Below are positions 8,489 to 18,500 of a stretch of DNA of 41,134 bases, one piece after another. Within the stretch, counting starts at the first letter, position 1; the number at the start of each line of letters is the position of its first letter. The position numbers were made by a program, and so were the translations under genes. Where the stretch lies: the IMG/VR virus record IMGVR_UViG_3300017917_001510, positions 1-41,134 of that record; one strand, given 5' to 3'. The notes under the pieces were generated by a model. The model was not told the origin of the DNA. It did no database searches and worked only from the letters and a program-made list of their open reading frames with translations. This DNA is from a virus.

Positions 8489-10005
8489 TGAGCGAAAATA
8501 GTCAAAGCGGTATAGGCCGCCCGTCGAATTTTAAATTTGATCGAGGTGGCAATCCCACGGAAATGGGCCCGTTTATTGGCGAGGTCATGAACAATGTTGA
8601 TCCCAGTAGACAAGGTCGTTTACAAGTGTATATTGAACAGTTTGCCAACGGCTCAGACAAAAAGAACAAACAAATTTGGCGCACCGTAAGTTATTGTCCA
8701 CCTTTCTACGGAGCCACACCACGCAGTGATGCTTCAGGCACACAGGGCACTGGAACATACCCAGGCAATCAAAGCAGTTACGGCATGTGGTTTACTCCTC
8801 CGGATCTGGGTGTCATGGTTCTGTGTTTCTTTGTAGCAGGCGATGCCAATCAAGGTTACTATGTGGGTTGTATTCCTCAGCAGGGCCTGAATCGTATGTT
8901 GCCAGCCATTGGTTCTACAACCAATTATGTTCCAGGCAATGCCAACCAAGAAACATACTTTGCCCAAAGTCCGCGCTTACCGGTCACAGAAGTCAACAAT
9001 GCTCCTGAGAATACCAAGATCAGTGAGAACCCACAGTTTTTTGATCAACCCAAACCTGTGCATGCCTATGCGGCTGCTGTGCTATTCCAACAAGGCCTAA
9101 ACAACGACCCTGTGCGTGGGTCAATTGGATCCAGTGCGCAGCGTGAAAGTCCCAGCAGTTGTTATGGTATTTCAACTCCGGGTCGTGCTATCTATGCCGG
9201 TGGAGCCACCGATGCTAGTATCAGCAAACAAGTGTCAGGCAACGGAGTAGCCGCAGGACAGGCTACGGTTATTGGTCGTCGTGGTGGACACACATTTGTC
9301 ATGGATGATGGTGCGCTAGACGGTAGCGATAACCTTGTGCGGATACGCACAGCCAAAGGGCACCAAATTATCATGAGCGACGATGGCAACTGTTTTTACA
9401 TTTGCCACGCCAACGGTCAAGCCTGGATTGAGCTAGGTCAAGAAGGAACCCTAGATGTGTTTACTACCAACTCGGTCAACATGCGTAGTCAAGGCACAAT
9501 TAATTTACATGCTGACAAAGATGTCAATATTTTTGCTGGTGAAAAACTAAACATGAAGGCCATGAAAGGCGTGGCAATACAATGCGACGACGAACTGAGT
9601 CTTGCTTGTAAAAAAGCTCTTACATTGTTTAGTGAAAGTCAAATTGGCATCAAGTCCAATCAAACATTTGCTATAAAAAGTAAACTGGCCACTATCGATG
9701 GCGGATCTTCATTGAGTCTTAAAGGAGTGTTGATGCAGTTAAATGGCGGTCCTTCTCTGGGTGTAAATGCTCCCAAGGGCCTTACCAAATATATCATGCC
9801 AGACACTAGTTTCAACAATTCCACAGGTTGGGAAATTAAAGCTGATGGTATTGAAAGTATTGTGACTCGTGCACCCACACACGAACCATGGCCGTATCAC
9901 AATCAAGGTGTCAGTGCCAGTGTCAGCTTGTCCGACGGGCAAACAACACCAAGTCCTGGTGCTGCCACATTGCCAGCCGGAGTAACTATTACTAAGACCA
10001 ACTAA
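8488..10005 (+). CDS. 5: gp5-like baseplate spike (OB fold plus beta-helix, no lysozyme domain)
   Basis: This is a 505-residue protein. Residues 28-145 form an OB-fold like gp5/VgrG: GEVMNNVDPSRQGRLQVYI, then WFTPPDLGVMVLCFF and GYYVGCIPQQG. A conserved RESPSSCYGISTPGR segment lies near 219-233. From about 268 a repetitive region begins (GHTFVMDDG, IRTAKGHQIIMSDDG, then short alternating hydrophobic strands to about 425), as in the triple-stranded beta-helix needle that pierces the outer membrane. T4 gp5 has a lysozyme domain between these parts; here the linker is only about 120 residues and shows no lysozyme motif. The start overlaps the previous stop codon (TAATG). Confidence 0.87.
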   Translation: MSENSQSGIGRPSNFKFDRGGNPTEMGPFIGEVMNNVDPSRQGRLQVYIEQFANGSDKKNKQIWRTVSYCPPFYGATPRSDASGTQGTGTYPGNQSSYGMWFTPPDLGVMVLCFFVAGDANQGYYVGCIPQQGLNRMLPAIGSTTNYVPGNANQETYFAQSPRLPVTEVNNAPENTKISENPQFFDQPKPVHAYAAAVLFQQGLNNDPVRGSIGSSAQRESPSSCYGISTPGRAIYAGGATDASISKQVSGNGVAAGQATVIGRRGGHTFVMDDGALDGSDNLVRIRTAKGHQIIMSDDGNCFYICHANGQAWIELGQEGTLDVFTTNSVNMRSQGTINLHADKDVNIFAGEKLNMKAMKGVAIQCDDELSLACKKALTLFSESQIGIKSNQTFAIKSKLATIDGGSSLSLKGVLMQLNGGPSLGVNAPKGLTKYIMPDTSFNNSTGWEIKADGIESIVTRAPTHEPWPYHNQGVSASVSLSDGQTTPSPGAATLPAGVTITKTN

Positions 10006-10006
10006 C

Positions 10007-11614
10007 ATGGCTATTTTTAAATATACCCTTCCTAGCGGCGCTGAATACACGGTAGAAACTCCGTCGGGCTATACACAAACACAAGCTGACTATTTGTTTT
10101 ACAGTCAGGTGGCTGCGGGCAGTCTGGTAGGCTATACCAAAGGACAATCGCTGTCTACCTTGCAGACACAAATAACAAAATTTGAGCTGAGTCGTTTAGA
10201 TCGTGGCACAGCAGGAGTAGACATCTTGACCGTTTTGGCTATCTCAGATGGGTCGCCTGTGGCCACAGTGCCTAACTTGTCAGGTGTGCCTTTAAAAAAT
10301 CCTATTACAACAGCTGACTATGCTCAGATAGGACCGGTTACTCCGGTGGGCTCGTTAACTGCTGAACAAACACAGGCCGTATTGGCACAAACACAAAATC
10401 TAGTAGACCAACCCGCTGACACAGTATCCACTGATAAAGGAGTAGGCAGTTATGGTCTAGGTCCTAATCAACTTGAAAACGCTGGCTATCTTAAACCTGG
10501 CACCAGTAACTATCCTGATTTTAATTGTGTGGTAGGAACTCCCAGTGTATGGACCGGTAAAAATGGTGTGTATAGTTTGGCCGACGTAACAGGTGATCCT
10601 GCACTACAAACACAAATTCAAACCGCAGTCATGCAGAACAGCTATAATGCGCTCACTGCCAGCGGAACCATACAAACTCCGGCCAGTTCTCCTGCGTCGA
10701 TCAGCACAGGACAAGTTTATACAAGTGCCGGTGTGTTGGCCACATTGACTGCTCCTGCCTTGGTAACTGGCACCGCAGTATTAACCAACAATCTAAACAG
10801 CTTAGTAACAAAATCATTTGCCAGTGCTGGTAATATCAGTTCTCTGTTAAGTAACCCAGTTAGTTCGATCAACACCATTGCTTCGGGCGCAGTAAATTCA
10901 ATCACACAGTCAGCAACAAACTTAGTTTCAACAGCTTCGGGTGCTGTGACTCAATTGGCATCAAATCTTTCTAATCAAGCTGCTGGCGCAGTGGGTGCAT
11001 TGGTTACTAATGCCAGCCAATTTGGTTCAACTGTAACCGCAGCCTGGGCACAAGGCAGTTCATTGTTGAGTGGCGCAGTCAATGGGTTGACCAACACCGC
11101 GGGTGCAGTTACCAGTGCCATTGGAACAGCTACAGGTGCAGTTAACAATGCTATAGGATCAGTTAACAATGCTTTAGGATCAGCCTCGGGTGCCCTGGGC
11201 AATTTAACCGGCTTGGCCAGCGGAGCACTAGGATCTTTACAAGGTCAAGCTCAGGCCTTGCTGTCGCAATTTGGTAGCAACCTTGATATTTTTGGAAAAA
11301 TGTCACAGTTCAGCGTAGATTTCAGTTTGTTTAGTTCCGACAGCTTAGTGTCGGCCACTAAAGTTGCTGCTGGTTTTTCAAACACAGTGAATCGACAAAC
11401 TGTGGACGCGGCTGTAAATCGTATCCTAGGAAATGCCAAAATTCCCGCGCCTACATTTGAATTTCCAAGTATAGGATCCAGTGCTATTGCTGCTGATATA
11501 AAATATGCACAGCAACAACTACAAAGCCTGGCTAGCACTGCTACTGGTCTAGCCGGCACTGCCAGTGGCCTAGTTAACAATGCCACTGGCACTGTTAGAA
11601 ACCTAATAGGATAA
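10007..11614 (+). CDS. Tail/baseplate protein with Ala/Gly/Ser repeat region, function unknown
   Basis: This is a 535-residue protein. The N-terminus (KYTLPSGAEYTVETPSG) is followed by a conserved block near residues 145-170 (VGSYGLGPNQLENAGYLKPG) that resembles a peptidoglycan-binding-type helix motif seen in aquatic phage tail proteins. Residues 255-420 are a long, almost uncharged run of short Ala/Gly/Ser/Asn/Leu repeats such as ASGAVTQLASNL and VNNAIGS/VNNALGS. The C-terminus (420-535) is less repetitive and then becomes repetitive again. It sits between the spike gene and gp25, so a baseplate hub or tail-tip role is likely. It is too late in gene order and too low in charge to call a tape measure. 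The exact function is not recognised. Confidence 0.55.
   Translation: MAIFKYTLPSGAEYTVETPSGYTQTQADYLFYSQVAAGSLVGYTKGQSLSTLQTQITKFELSRLDRGTAGVDILTVLAISDGSPVATVPNLSGVPLKNPITTADYAQIGPVTPVGSLTAEQTQAVLAQTQNLVDQPADTVSTDKGVGSYGLGPNQLENAGYLKPGTSNYPDFNCVVGTPSVWTGKNGVYSLADVTGDPALQTQIQTAVMQNSYNALTASGTIQTPASSPASISTGQVYTSAGVLATLTAPALVTGTAVLTNNLNSLVTKSFASAGNISSLLSNPVSSINTIASGAVNSITQSATNLVSTASGAVTQLASNLSNQAAGAVGALVTNASQFGSTVTAAWAQGSSLLSGAVNGLTNTAGAVTSAIGTATGAVNNAIGSVNNALGSASGALGNLTGLASGALGSLQGQAQALLSQFGSNLDIFGKMSQFSVDFSLFSSDSLVSATKVAAGFSNTVNRQTVDAAVNRILGNAKIPAPTFEFPSIGSSAIAADIKYAQQQLQSLASTATGLAGTASGLVNNATGTVRNLIG
11141..11182 (+). repeat. 21-base tandem duplication inside the repeat-rich tail gene
   Basis: The unit at 11141-11161 is repeated immediately at 11162-11182 with a single base difference (CTATAGG against CTTTAGG). 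It encodes VNNAIGS followed by VNNALGS. The 21-base unit keeps the reading frame and adds seven residues, and looks like a recent duplication that lengthens the repeat region. Confidence 0.85.
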
Positions 11615-11615
11615 G

Positions 11616-11623
11616 TGTAAATA
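11616..11623 (+). promoter_or_regulatory. TAAATA-core octamer directly before gp25
   Basis: TGTAAATA ends four bases before the gp25 ATG. It matches the TAAATA core shared by other gaps in this operon. A T4-type late promoter here would start transcription at about the ATG, so any transcript would be nearly leaderless. No good ribosome site exists otherwise. Weak candidate. Confidence 0.3.
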
Positions 11624-11627
11624 CAGT

Positions 11628-12002
11628 ATGACTACATTTGTTGGCTTTAACACAATCAATCAAAATAAAAAATTCACGTTGGTAGACATGGATTTAATTA
11701 AGCGCGATTTATTAAATGCGTTTAATATTCAACAGGGTCAGTTGGTTGGAATTCCTGGTTATGGCACTGTGATTTGGAATTATCTGTTTGAAAATCAAAC
11801 ACAAAGCACAGAACAGGCAATCGCTCAAGAAATTCAACGTGTGGCCGGTGGCGACCCTAGAATTTATATCAATCAAGTTGAAGTATTCCCACAACAAAAT
11901 GGCATGCTGATTCAAATTGAACTTCAATTTGTGCAGGGTCAAACAGCCGAACTATTATCGGTTTTCTTTGATCAACAAGCACGTCGCGCCAGCTACGTTT
12001 AA
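11628..12002 (+). CDS. 25: Baseplate wedge protein gp25-like
   Basis: This is a 124-residue protein, close to T4 gp25 (132 residues). The gp25/TssE fold is marked by DLIKRDLLNAFNIQQGQ, then GIPGYGTVIWNYLFE, which holds the conserved GT-W--LFE core. The C-terminal strands are VEVFPQQNGMLIQIELQF. In T4 this protein joins the wedge to the sheath and starts sheath polymerisation. It follows the repeat-rich tail gene after 13 bases and precedes gp6, the same order (25 then 6) as in T4-like genomes. There is no clear Shine-Dalgarno sequence before the ATG. Confidence 0.92.
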   Translation: MTTFVGFNTINQNKKFTLVDMDLIKRDLLNAFNIQQGQLVGIPGYGTVIWNYLFENQTQSTEQAIAQEIQRVAGGDPRIYINQVEVFPQQNGMLIQIELQFVQGQTAELLSVFFDQQARRASYV

Positions 12003-12021
12003 CTACCCACTTTATTCCTGT

Positions 12022-12029
12022 AATAAATA
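12022..12029 (+). promoter_or_regulatory. Late-promoter-like octamer before gp6
   Basis: AATAAATA lies 19 bases before the gp6 ATG in the 46-base gap after gp25. It differs from the T4 late consensus TATAAATA only at the first base. A start site about six bases downstream would leave a short leader that includes a weak CGGA ribosome site. This is the best-matching single octamer of the window. Confidence 0.5.
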
Positions 12030-12048
12030 ATAGAACAACGGAATAACC

Positions 12049-15000
12049 ATGGCTAAAACTACAAGACAAACCGCGATATTTGGCGTTGAAGATTGGAAGA
12101 GAATCTATCAAACCTACCGCGAAGCTGACTTTCAAAGTTACGATTTTGAAACCCTACGCAAGAGTTTTGTCGACTACTTACGCCTTTACTATCCAGAAAC
12201 TTTTAACGATTACATCGAGTCTAGTGAGTTTATTGCCTTGCTTGACGTCATGGCCTTTATGGGTCAATCGTTAGCATTCCGCACAGATTTAAACACACGT
12301 GAGAACTATCTAGACACAGCTGAGCGCCGTGATAGTGTGGTTAAATTGGCACAATTAGTCAGTTACACACCCAAGCGCAACACAGAAGCATCAGGATATT
12401 TAAAAGTTTTCAGTGTTCAAACCACAGAAAATGTCACGGACTACAATGGTGTTAACCTCAGCAACATCACAGTCAACTGGGCAGACCCTAGTAATGCTGA
12501 CTGGCAAGAACAATTTACTGCAATTATTAATGCGTCGTTGTTGAACACACAGCGCATTGGACGTCCCGCAAATGAACAAACTATTCTTGGCGTAGACACA
12601 CAAGAATACACAATTAATCTAGTGCCAGGATACATTCCTATTATTCCTTACACAGCCACCATTGATGGTGTCAACATGCCTTTTGAAGTGTGCAACAGCA
12701 CCGCAGCAGGTAAATCATTTATCTACGAACCAGCACCTAGACCCAATGGTGAATTTAATGTTTTGTTCCGCAATGATCAATTGGGTTTTGCCTCGGCCAA
12801 TACAGGCTATTTCTTTTTATTCAAACAAGGTGTCTTACAAAGCCAAGATTTTAACTTGCCTGAGCGCATCAGTAATCGTGCTGTAGACATCAACATCGAA
12901 GGTGTCAACAACGAAGACGTTTGGTTATATCAGCTAGACAACATAGGAAACATTGCCAGCGAATGGACGCTGGTGCCCAATGTTTACGGCGCAGCAGTTG
13001 AACAATTAACTCCAGGCACAAGAACAATTTATTCCGTGACAAGTCGTGCCAATGATCAAATTACCTTAAACTTTGGTGATGGTGTATTTTCAACCATTCC
13101 AGTAGGCACATTCCGCAATTATGTGCGTGCCTCAAACGGACTGACTTATATTATTAATCCTGTTGAAATGCAGAACGTGATTGTGCCAATTTCGTATGTG
13201 AGTCGCACGGGACAAATTGAAACAATTACATTTACCTGTGGAATTACACAGCCAGTTAGCAACGCACAGTCACGTGAAACCATTGGCGAAATCAAACAAC
13301 GTGCTCCGGCTCGTTACTACACACAGGATCGCATGGTCAACGGTGAGGACTACACAAATTATCCATTTACTGCCTACAATAGTATTTTAAAATCCAAGGC
13401 CTTGAACCGTGCGTCAATTGGCACAAGTCGTTATCTGGATCTAGTAGATGGCACAGGCAAATATTCATCAACTAATATTTTTGCTGCCGATGGTGCTCTC
13501 TATGAAGAAAATACTCTGCCAGCCTTCCAGTTCAGTTATCTAACTGTCAATGACATCAATGATGCCATTACTAATAAAATACAACCGGCTCTATTAGACG
13601 CAGGAGCTCAACAGTTTTATTATAATAATCCGCAGTATGTGGCAATTCGTCCTAACCTGGCTGTTTTAAATTTAAGTTGGCATGAAAGCACTCGAGTGGT
13701 CAATGAAACCACCGGCTATTTTATGAACGAACTGGGTAATCCTGTCATGATTGGCACTTACAGTTCTAGCAATAGCAAATATATTCAAGTAGGATCCTTG
13801 GTTAAATTCGCAGCACCCACTGGTTATTTCTTTGACAAAGACAATCAACTACAAGTAGGTGTGCCTACTCGAGCCGATGAAAAATTAACTATTTGGGCTT
13901 CACCACAAGCAATTTACTTGGATGGAACCAATCAAGGCCTGGGCAATTTACCTTCGGGCGTGGGTCCAGTGGTATTGGACATTTATGTGCCCACAGGTGC
14001 TATTGCTACTCAGGTAATTCCAATTTTTGTAACAGATTTTACCAATGTATTTTTACAAAGTATTGCTGAACAAATTCGTTTGAATCGTCCGTTTGGCTTG
14101 GGCTACGATAGTTTAACAGCCACATGGTATTTGATTAATTCAGCCAACATTGCGCTGAATGCGCCATTTAGTTTGGTCAACGCACAGAGCACAGAAGGTG
14201 TCAACAATGATGCTTCCTGGTTTATTCAGGCCACTACTGATGGTTCGAACTACACAATCGTTACTAGAAATTTAGATTATTTCTTTGGAAGTGTGATTGA
14301 AACTCGTTTCTTTTTCTTTACCGGACAAAAAATCTACGACAGTAGAACCGGCACAGTGATTTCAGATTTTATTAATATTTTAAAGACCAACAGTAAGCCT
14401 GACAACAACACACCTTTGGATGGCGATACTCGCGTTAAGATTATTGGACAGCCAGTAGAAAGTGATGGCTATGTGGACGACTTCCAGGTCTTGGTCAGTT
14501 TCCAAGACAGCAACAGCGACGGCATACCAGACAATCCAGATTTCTTTAACGACATTGTGGCACCCACTGTGAATCCCAATCAAAAGCTGGTGTTCCTAGA
14601 GCAAACAGTGGACTTTGACAATCTACAACGTTACCTATTGGTAGAAGCTGGTCGAGTCAACAGCGACTATCCTACACTGGATGCTATAGAATTGGCCAAA
14701 TCTGAGTTTGCGGTTGGTCAAGTATTTTACGCATGGAACCCCAACAACACAACTATTACCAACCCTGCCAATTTTGATTACACAGCAGGCTTGTTTTATC
14801 AATTAGATTTGGCATTGGACAATCAGACCCTGGTAATAAATCCTGCCACTGGTTGGATTGCTAGAACAGGACGTCAAGATTTGTATTTCCAATATCGTCA
14901 CAACAGTCCATTGACCAGTCGAATTGACCCAGGCACAACCAACATCATTGATGTATATGTTGTGACTTTGGCCTATTACACAGCTTATCAAAACTGGATC

Positions 15001-15513
15001 AAAGATTCTACCGGCACAGTTACACAACCTATACCACCTACCATAGATGAGTTGACCACAGAATATTCTGGACTCCAGAATTATAAAATGATTTCAGACA
15101 ACATGATTATTAATTCAGTAGAATTTTTGCCCTTGTTTGGCAGCAAGGCACCCGAAGCTTTGCGAGCAATAATTAAAGTTATTCCTGCTGCCAATACCAC
15201 AGCCAGTGTTAGTGAAATTAAAAATCTAGTTGTGGCCAACATGGATGCATATTTTAGTCTTGACAAATGGGATTTTGGTGCCACATTCTATTTTTCAGAA
15301 TTGGCAGCCTATATCCACAGTCAAATTGGAGATATTGTTAGCTCGGTTGTATTGGTGCCACTTAACCCAGAAAAATCTTTTGGTGACTTATATGAAATTC
15401 GTTCTGCACCTAATCAGATATTTGTTAATGCGGCCACAGTCAATGATGTGCAAGTAATCACAGCCCTGACATCAACCAATATCAGAACAGCACCTGGTAG
15501 CGGAGTAATTTAA
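12049..15513 (+). CDS. 6: Baseplate wedge protein gp6-like
   Basis: This is a 1,154-residue protein. The N-terminus has the gp6/baseplate J signature: FETLRKSFVDYLRLYYPETF, SEFIALLDVMAFMGQSLAFR and NTRENYLDTAERRDSVVKLA. A LVSYTPKRNTEASGYL motif follows, and later GERAPARYYTQDR-like and NGEDYTNYPF segments (about residues 415-445). In T4, gp6 (660 residues) forms the iris-like dimer ring that holds the wedges together. This version is nearly twice as long, with inserted beta-rich segments after residue 500, as in other aquatic T4-like phages. It overlaps the giant gene by one base (TAATG), with a GGAG site before it. Confidence 0.93.
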   Translation: MAKTTRQTAIFGVEDWKRIYQTYREADFQSYDFETLRKSFVDYLRLYYPETFNDYIESSEFIALLDVMAFMGQSLAFRTDLNTRENYLDTAERRDSVVKLAQLVSYTPKRNTEASGYLKVFSVQTTENVTDYNGVNLSNITVNWADPSNADWQEQFTAIINASLLNTQRIGRPANEQTILGVDTQEYTINLVPGYIPIIPYTATIDGVNMPFEVCNSTAAGKSFIYEPAPRPNGEFNVLFRNDQLGFASANTGYFFLFKQGVLQSQDFNLPERISNRAVDINIEGVNNEDVWLYQLDNIGNIASEWTLVPNVYGAAVEQLTPGTRTIYSVTSRANDQITLNFGDGVFSTIPVGTFRNYVRASNGLTYIINPVEMQNVIVPISYVSRTGQIETITFTCGITQPVSNAQSRETIGEIKQRAPARYYTQDRMVNGEDYTNYPFTAYNSILKSKALNRASIGTSRYLDLVDGTGKYSSTNIFAADGALYEENTLPAFQFSYLTVNDINDAITNKIQPALLDAGAQQFYYNNPQYVAIRPNLAVLNLSWHESTRVVNETTGYFMNELGNPVMIGTYSSSNSKYIQVGSLVKFAAPTGYFFDKDNQLQVGVPTRADEKLTIWASPQAIYLDGTNQGLGNLPSGVGPVVLDIYVPTGAIATQVIPIFVTDFTNVFLQSIAEQIRLNRPFGLGYDSLTATWYLINSANIALNAPFSLVNAQSTEGVNNDASWFIQATTDGSNYTIVTRNLDYFFGSVIETRFFFFTGQKIYDSRTGTVISDFINILKTNSKPDNNTPLDGDTRVKIIGQPVESDGYVDDFQVLVSFQDSNSDGIPDNPDFFNDIVAPTVNPNQKLVFLEQTVDFDNLQRYLLVEAGRVNSDYPTLDAIELAKSEFAVGQVFYAWNPNNTTITNPANFDYTAGLFYQLDLALDNQTLVINPATGWIARTGRQDLYFQYRHNSPLTSRIDPGTTNIIDVYVVTLAYYTAYQNWIKDSTGTVTQPIPPTIDELTTEYSGLQNYKMISDNMIINSVEFLPLFGSKAPEALRAIIKVIPAANTTASVSEIKNLVVANMDAYFSLDKWDFGATFYFSELAAYIHSQIGDIVSSVVLVPLNPEKSFGDLYEIRSAPNQIFVNAATVNDVQVITALTSTNIRTAPGSGVI

Positions 15514-18500
15514 TGGCCGGACAAGTTCGCACAATTGATTTTTTACCAGAAATATTTCAAACTCCGGTTAACCGGCAGTTTCTCAATGCTACCTTAGATC
15601 AGCTAGTTCAAGAGCCTAAATTTAAAAAGACTCAAGGCTATGTTGGACGTCGAGTAGGTCCTGGAGTCAACGCCGATGACAAATATGTAGTTGAACCCAC
15701 TCCAAGTCGTAACAACTATCAACTTGAACCCGGTGTTGTTGAAATTGATCCAGAAAACAGCAGTAAAATTCTAGATACCATTACCTATCCAGGCATCACA
15801 GATGCGCTTAAATTACAAGGCGGTGTCACTGACAATGCTGATCGTTTATACACATCACAATACTATGCGTTTGATCCGTTTGTGGACTTTGACAAATTCA
15901 CAAACTTCAGCCAATATTATTGGTTGCCCGAAGGACCCTTGGATGTAGACGTTTCAGCAACAACAATTCCGTTGACCGACGACATCACTGTTACTCGCGA
16001 AAATGGCGTGTACATGTTTAGCGGCCGTTCAGGAACCAATCCTTCATTGACCTTGGTTCGTGGTGGAAGTTACACGTTTAATGTAGCACAAAACGCCAAA
16101 GAAACTGTCAACTACAGAGTAGGAAATTCGGGAGTCAGTGCTTATCTGATTGACTATGAAGCCAATCCAACCTTGACCTTGGTGCGCGGCAACACCTATG
16201 TGTTTACCTTAAACCTTGAAGGAATTTTTCCTTTTTACATCAAGACCATTGCCAGTCTGGGCAATGTAAACACTTACGACAACGGAGTAACCAACAACGG
16301 CGCCACAGTAGGAACAATTACATTTACAGTTCCGCAAGATGCACCCGACACTCTGTATTATTCCTGCTCAACAGAATTTAACCTGCGCGGCCAACTCAAT
16401 ATCATTGACGGCACACCAGGAACTGGTCCGGGCTTTTGGATTCAGGCTGAACCTGGAGTTAGTGGAACCTTGCCTTGGGCACAAAACATTAGTAGTCGCG
16501 ATGTTCTAGGAGTTATCAACAACGGTGAAGATCTAGGCACAGTTACATTTAACGTTCCTTACAGCACCGCACAGAGTTTTTATTACAGTTTAAACAATAT
16601 TGGCAACTCAAATGTGGCCAGCACAGTTGACCTGGTAACCACACTGCAATTTGATCAAATCAACAATCAGTATGTGACTCAATTTAATTCTGAGTTTAAT
16701 GGTATTGACGGTATTACCAGTCTAAATGGCCGCACTGTGGTATTCCTAAATCAAAACATTGATCCAGAAGCTGGTGGTTGGTTACGCACCACACAGTTTG
16801 ATCCTTTGCCAAGAAATGATTCTTTCAACGGCGAATCTGGTAGTTTTGACACACTACCATTTGATCAAACAACCGCTATTGATCCAGCCAACTACTACAG
16901 TGTTTGGCAAATACAGTACGAATATGACAGTGATGGCAATGCCTACATGGTTCTTAATTCTGTTCTGGAAGTAGATAAACTACAAAAGTTTTCAATTGCC
17001 TATGGAAACGAATACAGCAATACCAGCTGGTATAAAAATGCGTCAGGGTTCTTTGAAGAAATTCCATTGCTGACCGCTATTAAAAATATACTTTGGTATC
17101 AAGACGGCACAGATCCCGAAATCTTTGGACAAATAAGATTAATTGATCAAAATCAAAATGCCACAATATTTGTTGAAAGCAACGCAGCACCAGTTACACT
17201 CTATGGAGCCTACATCAATGGCAGTCAGCTGACCATTACAGGATCCAGCGGAGTTATTGTGCCAGGCATGCGACTCAGCGGCGGCGGAGTGACCACAGAA
17301 ACTTATATTCTAAGTGGCTCTGGCAATACCTGGACACTCAATAAATCAGCGTCAGGCAGTCCGACCACCGCGGAAATTGTTGAAATTCTTGGAGCCAAAA
17401 ATTATACCAGCCCCAATGGCGTGGTGTTTACCAACGGTCTTAAAGTAACGTTCCGCGGCAGTGTTTATCCAGAAAGTTACGCCAACCAAACCTATTATGT
17501 AGAAGGTGTAGGCACAGCAATAAAACTCCTGCCCATTGGCAATTTTATCACACCAGAAACCTACACACAAAGTGGCACAGTGCCTTATGACTCAACCCCA
17601 TTTGACGTTGGCAATTTTGATGCCACACTGAATGCTCCGGTTGAACCCGACTACTTGACCATTAATCGTGCCAGTGCGGATTTGAACGCCTGGACTCGTA
17701 GTAATCGTTGGTTCCATGTTGATGTTATCAACTACTCGGCTGAATTAAACAATGTAGTTCCTACTGTTGATAATTTACAACGCGGACGCAGACCTATTTT
17801 AGAGTTTTGTGCAGGCACAAGATTATTTGATTTTGGAACCGAAGGTATACCTCCTGTTAATATTATAGATTTCAGTGCCACTGATGCTTTAAGCAACATC
17901 AATGGATCCTTGGGCTACAGCACCGACGGATATACTTTTATCGACGGCACCACTGTTATTTTTGCTGGCGACACAGATCCTGAAGTTCGTAACCAAGTGT
18001 ATCAAGTTGAATTTATTACACCTGACACTGTGCCACCGTTGATTGCTGAACCAATTATTAATTTGACTCCGGTTTACTCTACTCCAATTCAATACGATCA
18101 AACTGTGGTTGTTCTTAGTGGACAAACACAACAGGGTCTGAGTTACTGGTTTGATGGAGTAGAATGGAAAGCAGCACAACAAAAAACAAAAACAAATCAA
18201 GCACCGTTGTTCAACGTTTACGACAAGGACGGAATAAGTTTCAGTGACCGTGTCAAATATCCAAGTACAACTTTTGCTGGAACCAAGTTGTTTAGTTATG
18301 CCACACCTAGCACAGCAACAGAAACAGAAATTTATAGTTCATTGAACGATCCTGTGCTGGGCTTCCAGTTGGTTTATCTAAGTCTCAGCAACGTGGGCGA
18401 CATTGTGTTTGACAATAATCTTTACAAGGATACTTTTGTCTACGCTGTTAACTCTGTGGGCACAACCGTGCCTATCAGTAACGGATTTATTCGAGAGTAT

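Noticed and set aside
11240-11600. Minus-strand frames over the repeat-rich tail gene
   Set aside because: They mirror the Ala/Gly/Ser repeats as Ala/Pro/Val-rich frames and have no start signals.
10007-11614. Tape-measure protein
   Set aside because: The protein is short, has almost no charged coiled coil in the repeat tract, and lies between spike and gp25, not near tube genes.
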